Shown here piece after piece: positions 7,063-12,607 of a stretch of DNA of 12,607 nt. Below the pieces are notes generated by a model. That model searched no databases. It was not told the origin of the DNA and worked only from the letters and a program-made list of their open reading frames with translations. The first letter of the stretch is position 1, and each line of letters opens with the position of its first letter. The stretch comes from CAJXZP01 sp964195485. GTDB taxonomy: Bacteria > Bacteroidota > Bacteroidia > Flavobacteriales_G > Salibacteraceae. The stretch covers positions 1 to 12,607 of the forward strand of contig CAXMPG010000114.1 of assembly GCA_964195485.1 (NCBI GenBank). The letters are read 5' to 3'. A program made the position numbers and the translations under genes.

Positions 7063-9030
7063 CACAAAAGGCTTAACCGCTATCTTACTCTCATCACTAA
7101 TTATTCTTAGGTAATACGTACCTGAAGCGAATGAAGAAACATTTACCTGATAAATGTAATCTGGACCATAATAGATAGTCTGTTCTCTTTTCAGTAATTT
7201 ACCCGTCACATCATATATTGAATAACGCAGGTCTTGCGTATTAACATCTTCGATTTGAAAGTTTACAAACTCAGATGTTAAAGTAGGAAAAACAGAAAGT
7301 TTATCATTAACGTAAATATTAGCAGCAGCTTGGGGGAAAATACTAATACGTTTGGTGGAACTTACCGTATCACACATATTCCGTACTTCTAATGTAATGT
7401 CATAAATACCAGCATTTACATAGGTATGAAGAGGGTTTATTGCTGAAGAAGATGTTAAATCACCAAAATCCCAAAACAAAGTAGTGTTTACATTTGATAA
7501 GTTCGTGAACTGAACATCCGGACTAGTCACTATTTCAGAGAACTCTGCCACTGGGTAAGGAAGCTCATACACAACTAACTCATCAGAAACTACACAAGCA
7601 CCCTCAGAAACAGTAACGGAATAAACACCCGCTGCCCCAATCCATTGCAAAGATCCGTGGCTTCCATCGTTCCATAAATAGCTATCGTAAAGTCCTAGCA
7701 CTAAATATTCACCATCTCCACTACAAATCGTTGTATCAGGACCTAAACTCACTGAAACATTATAGTTAACAACATCAATAGAATCAATAGATTCACATCC
7801 ATTTTGGTCTGTAACAGTCACAAAGTACAATCCAGGTGAACTAATTAAGGGGTTTTGAGTAGAGTCTCCATTTGACCAAGAGTACGTTTCATACCATCCG
7901 ATATCCATTACAAAAGAGTCAAAATTACACATTACACTATCATTAAAATTAATACTAGGTAATGGATTAACTAAAACCTGAACAGTATCAAATCCTAAAC
8001 AACCGGTAGACCCAGTAACCGTCACATAATATATTCCCGGAGCTGAAGTTGTAATACTACTAGTTGTAGCACCATTACTCCATATATAAGAAGTATAATT
8101 ACCTGAAGCATTAATCACGGTGGAGTCACCTGCGCATATACTCACTTGCGCGGGTGCCGAAGGGTTTGGTAAAGCTCTATATTGTACATTCATGGTATCA
8201 GAATATATACATCCCATTGTATCAACAACAGTCAAGTAATAATCCCCTTCTTGATCAATATAAACTATATTCCCTGTGTCTCCTTTACTCCATGCGTATT
8301 CCAAATAGCCAAGCTCTACAACTGGACTTAAAACTACTCCATCACATATAATAGTATCCCCTGGTAAAAGAGAGGTTGGCGAAGCAAAAGATTGTAAGTC
8401 CATTGAGTCTACAGAAACGCAGCCATGTGCATCGGTTACTGTAACCACATGATTTCCAACAGAGTTTATTATTGTAGAACTACTAGATGAACCATTACTC
8501 CATTGATAAGAATTAAAACCTGATGGCAAAGAAACCTGTAAATTAGTATTCTTACAAACCGTAGTATCCGCTAATACATTTACTTGAAACGGTTGATAGA
8601 CATGAACATTTACTGAAATAGTATCATTTGAAGAGTTTTGATCTGCGGCCCCCATATTCGTCCATAAGGATACTGGAAAATCTCCGTTTGTCAAAAAAGA
8701 TAAGCTAGTTAAGCTAACCATTTGCGAAGTATTTGGTGCAATTATTCCCGCCCATGAAACAGACCCTCTTTGATCAGTAGCAAAATACCATCCTAATTGT
8801 AGGCTGAAGATAGTGTCTGTACCAAGATTCATTATTTCAACCTCAATAGCTGAAGTAAACCTCCCATTGTAACAAACATTTATATCTGAAGTAGATAAAA
8901 CACTAGCATCGTATACGGAACTACTTGCAGAACCAGCACGACTACCTATTTCATTTTCACCCATTGCAAATACCATCGAAGTTCCAGAGAACAGCAATAT
9001 AATTAACAGGATATATAATTTAATTTTCAA
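7054..9030 (-). CDS. T9SS-secreted protein with Ig-like repeats and a PKD domain
   Basis: This 658-residue protein begins with a signal peptide (MKIKLYILLIILLFSGTSMVFA) and ends with a type A T9SS sorting domain (about 575-658: SVFPTLTSEFVNFQI, YSIYDVTGKLL, VSSFASGTYYLRI, KPFVKK). It should cross the outer membrane and be attached or released there. Residues 40-145 look like a CARDB-type adhesion fold. Then five modules of about 65 residues repeat a pattern of Cys, YxWSNG or similar, G-Y-x-VTV and GC..D, with Cys pairs at 159/204, 229/274, 299/344, 368/412 and 436/479. A PKD domain follows (494-564, with WDFGD at 520-524). No enzyme domain is seen, so an adhesin or matrix role is inferred. 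The start is TTG at 9030; no in-frame ATG precedes the signal peptide. It is convergent with dnaX. Confidence 0.9.
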   Translation of the reverse strand: MKIKLYILLIILLFSGTSMVFAMGENEIGSRAGSASSSVYDASVLSTSDINVCYNGRFTSAIEVEIMNLGTDTIFSLQLGWYFATDQRGSVSWAGIIAPNTSQMVSLTSLSFLTNGDFPVSLWTNMGAADQNSSNDTISVNVHVYQPFQVNVLADTTVCKNTNLQVSLPSGFNSYQWSNGSSSSSTIINSVGNHVVTVTDAHGCVSVDSMDLQSFASPTSLLPGDTIICDGVVLSPVVELGYLEYAWSKGDTGNIVYIDQEGDYYLTVVDTMGCIYSDTMNVQYRALPNPSAPAQVSICAGDSTVINASGNYTSYIWSNGATTSSITTSAPGIYYVTVTGSTGCLGFDTVQVLVNPLPSINFNDSVMCNFDSFVMDIGWYETYSWSNGDSTQNPLISSPGLYFVTVTDQNGCESIDSIDVVNYNVSVSLGPDTTICSGDGEYLVLGLYDSYLWNDGSHGSLQWIGAAGVYSVTVSEGACVVSDELVVYELPYPVAEFSEIVTSPDVQFTNLSNVNTTLFWDFGDLTSSSAINPLHTYVNAGIYDITLEVRNMCDTVSSTKRISIFPQAAANIYVNDKLSVFPTLTSEFVNFQIEDVNTQDLRYSIYDVTGKLLKREQTIYYGPDYIYQVNVSSFASGTYYLRIISDESKIAVKPFVKK

Positions 9031-9096
9031 TTGATTAAAAAAAATATTTGGCTTCTTTATTCAAGCCTTAAAAATAATCTTTTTTTTATACTTTAC

Positions 9097-9116
9097 CCAA
9101 TATCATAAAATATTGG
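9097..9116. repeat. perfect inverted repeat upstream of the T9SS protein gene
   Basis: CCAATAT (9097-9103) and ATATTGG (9110-9116) are perfect arms around a 6-base spacer, 67 bases upstream of the TTG start on the minus strand. No T-tract follows on either strand, so an operator-like or promoter-proximal site fits better than a terminator. No regulator is identified. Confidence 0.4.
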
Positions 9117-9120
9117 ATTT

Positions 9121-9158
9121 AAAAAGGTTACACCCCTTACGAACAATGAGGTAAAGAG
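9121..9158 (-). terminator. possible terminator of the acyltransferase gene
   Basis: Read on the minus strand, CTCTTTAC (9158-9151) can pair with GTAAGGGG (9140-9133) using two G-T pairs and a 10-base loop. A run of T residues follows only 7 bases later. The stem is imperfect, so confidence is low. Confidence 0.33.
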
Positions 9159-9183
9159 GCCTTAAAAGAATAGGAATTAACGC

Positions 9184-9750
9184 TTATTTCCGATCAAAAA
9201 TCACCGGATTATAATCTTCAGGGAATTTAGCGGGAATATTTTTATAAAACTCTTCCATAAAGTTAAAGTCTTTTTCAAAATCTCCAGTAGGGTAAAAAAC
9301 GTGACCGATATGGACTTCTTTAGTAACGTAATTGGCATATGCTAATACGATAGGTACATTAACGGCTGTTGCAACCCTATAAAATCCGGTTTTCCACTTT
9401 TTCACTCTTTTTCGTGTTCCTTCTGGAGTAAAAAGCATTACCAATTCTTTATGACTATCTACAATTTCGTTAAGTTGAATTACAAAATCTTTGGATTGAT
9501 TTTTTCGGTCTACACCAATACCACCAAACCATTTAATAATAAATCCATGAGGAGCATCTACGTGCTCTTTTTTAATGAGGTATTTTCCAGGAACACCAAG
9601 ACTCCACATCGTTGGCATAGCTAAAAAGAAATCCATATTTGAGGTATGTGGAGCAGCAATTAATACAAACTTCTTTATTTCCTTAGGAACCGTTCCAACT
9701 AACTTCCACCCATATAACTTGAATAATAATTTTGCAATCCACTTTTTCAT
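9184..9750 (-). CDS. lysophospholipid/glycerol-phosphate acyltransferase family protein (PlsC-like)
   Basis: This 188-residue protein belongs to the family that moves acyl chains onto lysophosphatidate or related acceptors at the inner membrane. The catalytic HX4D motif is HTSNMD (35-40), the second block is GGIGVDR (76-82), the acceptor-binding block is FTPEGTR (107-113), and a VPIVLAY block follows (132-138). The length is short for a full PlsC and is typical of the compact acyltransferases common in Bacteroidota; substrate cannot be told from sequence. A basic, hydrophobic N-terminus (KKWIAKLLFKLYGWKLVG) could sit on the membrane. I start at the ATG at 9750. A TTG three codons earlier overlaps the -7 promoter box and is unlikely. 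The helicase gene ends 38 bases upstream on the same strand, but the separate promoter suggests at least partly independent expression. Confidence 0.9.
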   Translation of the reverse strand: MKKWIAKLLFKLYGWKLVGTVPKEIKKFVLIAAPHTSNMDFFLAMPTMWSLGVPGKYLIKKEHVDAPHGFIIKWFGGIGVDRKNQSKDFVIQLNEIVDSHKELVMLFTPEGTRKRVKKWKTGFYRVATAVNVPIVLAYANYVTKEVHIGHVFYPTGDFEKDFNFMEEFYKNIPAKFPEDYNPVIFDRK

Positions 9751-9756
9751 AACTTG

Positions 9757-9764
9757 CAAAGCTA
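9757..9764 (-). promoter_or_regulatory. -7 box of the acyltransferase gene, near-leaderless
   Basis: On the minus strand TAGCTTTG is an exact TAnnTTTG match that ends 6 bases before the ATG at 9750. Transcription would begin at or next to the start codon. No clear -33 box is visible. The site lies between the helicase stop codon and the acyltransferase start. Confidence 0.48.
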
Positions 9765-9788
9765 AAAGAACTGTTGTTTTTTAATCCA

Positions 9789-11219
9789 TTATCCTAAAAA
9801 CATTTCGTTAAAATTGACTAAGTATACTTTTTGAGTAGCTCTTGTAACAGCGGTATAAAACCAACGAAGCAAACCTTCATCTACCATTTCATCCGTAAGG
9901 TAACCATGATCTATAAACACAGCAGACCATTGCCCACCTTGCGCTTTGTGACAAGTTACCGCATAAGAAAACTTGGCCTGTAGCGCATTATAAAATGGAT
10001 CTGCTAACGTTAGCTGTTTGGCTTTTTTTGATTCTCCTTGCGCTACGTAATCCTCCATTATTTTATAATACAAATCCCTAACATCTGCGTGAGGCATTGC
10101 CGGGCCTTCTGTTTCTAAACAATCAACCCACACCTTAATATCTACATCCGGAATTCTATCATCTACAAATCGAATATTCAAATCTCTAAACTCATAACCA
10201 TACATTGTTTGCTTAGCAAGAACTTTTAATACTTCCATGGATTCTCCATTTGCAATGAAGTCATCTTTATTTTCTTCTTTAGCCAACCAATGGTAATTGT
10301 TTTTCACTCCCATCAGAATATCTCCTGCTTCAATTTTATCCTCTCTAAAAAGCAACCTATTTCTAATTTCAGCATTAAATTGATTCGCCCGTTTATTAGA
10401 ACGGGTTATAATCAATACTTCATCCGCACCAAAGTTACTGATAGATTCTTCTAGGCTTTCTTGAAGCTCTAAGCCATTAATTGACTTAAAATCAGAAAAT
10501 CCTGTATTAAATTGAACGGAAAGAGAATTTGCCTGTAATGAACGTCTTAACTCTGTAGCATTAGCTAATATTCCGGACTCTTTACTTTGTCTAACTACTT
10601 CATTTAATTCAAAATGGGTTACTGGAATGTGAAACCTTGACAACATAAACTCCTCATCTAAAGCTGGCGATGTAGTCATATCTACCGGTGGTAATTGCGC
10701 ATTATCACCCGACATAATTAGCTTGCACCCCTTACCTCGGTAGACAAAACGCATTAAATCTTCTAATAAATCTCTTTCTCCATTAAAGCCGGAGGAAATC
10801 ATTGATGCTTCATCTACTATAAATAAGGTGTCTTTGAAATTATTTTTTTGAAGAACGAAATTCATATCCCCAGATACGTTTTCAGCCATTCTATAAATCT
10901 TCTTGTGTACCGTAAAAGCGGGCAACCCACAATACGAAGCCAAGACTCTGGCTGCACGACCAGTGGGGGCTAATAAGACAATCTTTTTATCCTTTTCAAA
11001 GGTTTTGGCTACGTGTGCTAATATAGAGGTCTTACCTGTGCCTGCGTATCCACGTAAAATGAATAATTGCATTGCTGATTTATTAGATAAAAATTTATCC
11101 AATAAATGAAACACGCTTAGTTGATCACGTGTTGGTGCAAACTGGAATGATTTATGTAACTCGATTTCCAAAATTAATGTATTATTACAAGCGCAAAATA
11201 AATTGATTTTATGTACCAA
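9789..11219 (-). CDS. RecD-like SF1B ATP-dependent DNA helicase / AAA family ATPase
   Basis: This is a 476-residue (or about 460, see start) superfamily 1B helicase, expected to unwind DNA 5' to 3' in repair or recombination. Motifs in order are Q-like FAPTRDQ (27-33), Walker A GYAGTGKTS (57-65), Ia LLAPTGRAAR (82-91), Walker B FIVDEASM (133-140), motif III IMSGDNAQLPPV (168-179), NEVVRQ (206-211), motif V YAVTCHKAQGGQW (419-431) and motif VI RWFYTAVTRAT (452-462). It lacks the N-terminal region of RecD2 and matches the short stand-alone family common in Bacteroidota. Gene neighbours do not include recB or recC. The annotated ATG at 11219 adds about 16 residues (VHKINLFCACNNTLI) that look unlike the domain. 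A TTG at 11171 gives a start nearer to the family norm, and a good promoter lies inside the extension, so the ATG may be wrong. Confidence 0.93.
   Translation of the reverse strand: MVHKINLFCACNNTLILEIELHKSFQFAPTRDQLSVFHLLDKFLSNKSAMQLFILRGYAGTGKTSILAHVAKTFEKDKKIVLLAPTGRAARVLASYCGLPAFTVHKKIYRMAENVSGDMNFVLQKNNFKDTLFIVDEASMISSGFNGERDLLEDLMRFVYRGKGCKLIMSGDNAQLPPVDMTTSPALDEEFMLSRFHIPVTHFELNEVVRQSKESGILANATELRRSLQANSLSVQFNTGFSDFKSINGLELQESLEESISNFGADEVLIITRSNKRANQFNAEIRNRLLFREDKIEAGDILMGVKNNYHWLAKEENKDDFIANGESMEVLKVLAKQTMYGYEFRDLNIRFVDDRIPDVDIKVWVDCLETEGPAMPHADVRDLYYKIMEDYVAQGESKKAKQLTLADPFYNALQAKFSYAVTCHKAQGGQWSAVFIDHGYLTDEMVDEGLLRWFYTAVTRATQKVYLVNFNEMFLG
11169..11197 (-). promoter_or_regulatory. 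candidate helicase promoter inside the annotated 5' end
   Basis: On the minus strand TTTG (11197-11194) is followed after 17 bases by TAATTTTG (11176-11169), an exact match to both boxes. Transcripts would start near 11162, downstream of the ATG at 11219. No TAnnTTTG box is seen on this strand between 11220 and 11299. Confidence 0.42.
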
Positions 11220-11231
11220 TACAAGCGATGC

Positions 11232-11258
11232 TTTGGATTAAAAAAAATTGTAGTTTTG
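11232..11258 (+). promoter_or_regulatory. promoter of the membrane-anchored unknown protein
   Basis: TAGTTTTG at 11251-11258 is an exact -7 box, 41 bases before the ATG at 11300. TTTG at 11232-11235 is a good upstream box, but the 15-base spacing is shorter than the usual 17-23. Confidence 0.5.
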
Positions 11259-11299
11259 TGCGCATTCTATTAAAAACACGGATACAGGATTATTAGATT

Positions 11300-12067
11300 A
11301 TGAGAACTTCTATTTCAAAATTTGCCCCAGCGGCTTTTATTATTCTTCTAGGAATTGGTTTATTGGGTTTTGGTGCTTCTACCGACCAAAATGGCGAGTT
11401 TCTAATCGCAGGACTTTCCATTGCCATTGCAGGTATTTTGACATTGTTAAATTCAATGGGAATTATTACTAATAAAATTGCAACGGGAGTTGCAGCTATT
11501 CTTATTGGTTTATCGGGATATTTAGCCTACGCTAACTATCACTCTATTGACGAACCTATTCAGTTCATGAAAGAGAAGCAAATTAGATATGCACACGTTA
11601 TCCAACACTTAAAAGATTTACGTCAAGTAGAGCTTACCTATAAAAAGGAAAACAAGAAGTTTTGTGGAGACATGGATTCTTTATTTGACTTTTTAGCAAA
11701 CGATACCGTAATTTTAATTAAAGCTGTTGGTGATGTACCGGATACACTTACAGAAGTACAAGCGTTGGAAATGGGTATTATTATTCGTGATACTATCCCA
11801 GTTCCAGCTATGGAAATTGCATTTACTCCGGAATACTTAGCAACTAGAGATAAGAAATTTCCTTTAGACGTAGTAAATTTAAGATATGTACCATTTTCTG
11901 AAAATGTTGAATTTAGTATTGATGCTGGACAAATCATTAGACTAAGTGGTGCTAGAGTTCAAGTATTTGAAATTATCGATGCTGCACCGTTTGATAAAAC
12001 GGATGTAATGAAAGTAGGCTCAATGATTGACCCTACTACCGCAGGTAATTGGAAGGAAGAAAAATAA
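11300..12067 (+). CDS. membrane protein of unknown function, three N-terminal helices and a soluble C-terminal domain
   Basis: I do not recognise a named family for this 255-residue protein. Three hydrophobic helices are visible at about 9-25, 33-54 and 58-79, separated by short polar loops. The remaining 175 residues are soluble and mostly charged. Just after the third helix, residues 94-132 read as an amphipathic helix followed by LRQVELTYKKENKKFCGDMDSLFDFL. This resembles the region after the hydrophobic helix in pilin-like or pseudopilin folds, where a long helix leads into a small domain, though there is no prepilin peptidase site. The region 185-230 looks beta-rich (FPLDVVNLRYVPF, VEFSIDAGQI). 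It is divergent from the helicase and is followed by a DUF3822-like gene, possibly in one operon. Membrane topology is well supported; function is not. Confidence 0.85.
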   Translation: MRTSISKFAPAAFIILLGIGLLGFGASTDQNGEFLIAGLSIAIAGILTLLNSMGIITNKIATGVAAILIGLSGYLAYANYHSIDEPIQFMKEKQIRYAHVIQHLKDLRQVELTYKKENKKFCGDMDSLFDFLANDTVILIKAVGDVPDTLTEVQALEMGIIIRDTIPVPAMEIAFTPEYLATRDKKFPLDVVNLRYVPFSENVEFSIDAGQIIRLSGARVQVFEIIDAAPFDKTDVMKVGSMIDPTTAGNWKEEK

Positions 12068-12068
12068 G

Positions 12069-12607
12069 ATTATAAAAACAGCATTTACATATTACAAGAA
12101 AGGAAGCAGCTTTGAATACAAAGCTGCTTCTTTGTATTCAGCAACTATTCATTTTGACCATGATTTGTGTTCAATAGGGTTTGCAGATACCAAAACCGGA
12201 GAGGTTATTGGCGTGGAGATATATGCCCTGACTGGCGAAAATGAAATCGAAAAAACAAACTCTCTTTTCATACAGCTAGATGTGCTAAGTAAATTAGGGG
12301 CTGCTTCTAAAACAACCTTTTATTCTACTACTTCTGACTTTACGATTGTTCCATCATTATTCTTTGATAACAGTAATGTAGACTCATTAGTAAAAGGTTT
12401 AATCCCGGTAAATGAGCACTGTAAAACATACCATACATTTATTCCTGAAATCGATAGTTACCTTGTATTTAAGGTTAAAAAAACGCTACTTGCATTATTG
12501 AATGCTAAAATTGGGCATGTAAACTTTTCCCATCACTTTGCTTCATTAATTACAACTTACAAGCTATACTATTCAGCCAAAAACACACATTCCGTTTTTG
12601 TACAATA
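12069..12607 (+). CDS. DUF3822-like protein, 5' part (runs off window)
   Basis: The frame is open from 12027 to the window end with no stop. About 179 residues are visible from 12069. The order of segments (SATIHFDHDLCSIGFADTKTG, FTIVPSLFF, YHTFIPEIDSYLVFKV, KIGHVNFSHHFASLI) fits DUF3822, a Bacteroidota family with an actin-like fold by published family description, often placed next to the rRNA methyltransferase gene rsmD. The frame contains no ATG in the window. Possible starts are ATT at 12069 (one base after the previous stop, used here), TTG at 12132, or TTG at 12027 overlapping the previous gene by 41 bases. The reading through the hairpin (GSSFEYKAASLYSATI) looks protein-like, which favours a start upstream of it. 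The family call is moderate and the start is uncertain. Confidence 0.68.
   Translation, partial: MIKTAFTYYKKGSSFEYKAASLYSATIHFDHDLCSIGFADTKTGEVIGVEIYALTGENEIEKTNSLFIQLDVLSKLGAASKTTFYSTTSDFTIVPSLFFDNSNVDSLVKGLIPVNEHCKTYHTFIPEIDSYLVFKVKKTLLALLNAKIGHVNFSHHFASLITTYKLYYSAKNTHSVFVQ
12099..12134 (+). terminator. perfect hairpin at the DUF3822-like gene start: terminator or attenuator
   Basis: GAAGCAGCTTTG (12103-12114) and CAAAGCTGCTTC (12119-12130) form a perfect 12-bp stem with loop AATA. It can be extended by a G-T and two A-T pairs and is followed by TTTG. It starts 36 bases after the stop of the membrane protein gene, as expected for a terminator, but it lies in the open frame of the next gene. 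Confidence 0.6.

Noticed and set aside
11638..11937. 99-codon open frame on the minus strand
   Set aside because: It is antisense to the well-supported membrane protein gene and its translation is Ser/Ile-rich with no domain pattern.
1..12607. Mobile elements, CRISPR arrays, tRNA or rRNA genes
   Set aside because: No transposase or integrase frames, regular spaced repeats or cloverleaf patterns were found by eye on either strand. A tRNA search program was not available.

Overview
The window looks like chromosomal DNA of an AT-rich member of the Bacteroidota, most likely a marine or aquatic Flavobacteriales. Signs seen directly are: repeated promoter elements of the flavobacterial type (TAnnTTTG at -7), start codons with no clear Shine-Dalgarno sequence, a cell-surface protein with a type IX secretion (T9SS) sorting domain, a dnaX gene without the zinc-binding cysteines, and a gene resembling DUF3822, a family found mainly in this phylum. 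The genes are housekeeping and cell-envelope genes. I see no transposase, phage gene, CRISPR array, rRNA or tRNA.

Layout. 1-866 (+) is the 3' part of a WG-repeat protein. 1052-1954 (+) is a secreted protein of unknown function with a textbook terminator. 2186-4408 (+) is the monomeric NADP-dependent isocitrate dehydrogenase with all known active-site positions intact, again with a strong terminator. 4581-5162 (+) is a small outer-membrane beta-barrel protein. 5309-7047 (+) is dnaX, the clamp-loader gamma/tau gene. It is split into two frames at a run of ten A residues. Convergent to it, 7054-9030 (-) is a T9SS-exported adhesin-like protein with five Cys-paired Ig-like modules and a PKD domain. 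Next on the minus strand are a small PlsC-type acyltransferase (9184-9750) and a RecD-like SF1B helicase (9789-11219). Divergent from the helicase, 11300-12067 (+) is a three-helix membrane-anchored protein of unknown function, followed by the start of a DUF3822-like gene that runs off the window.

Most genes stand alone, with their own promoter and often their own terminator. Only the final pair (11300-12067 and the DUF3822-like gene) looks like a possible operon, and a perfect 12-bp hairpin lies at that junction.

The most interesting feature is dnaX. The zero frame ends at a TAA directly after an in-register A_AAA_AAC heptamer, and the -1 frame then encodes the tau C-terminal region. This suggests programmed ribosomal frameshifting or transcriptional slippage making both gamma (360 aa) and tau (579 aa). 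A homopolymer sequencing error is the main competing explanation. I did not find a convincing novel multi-gene system.
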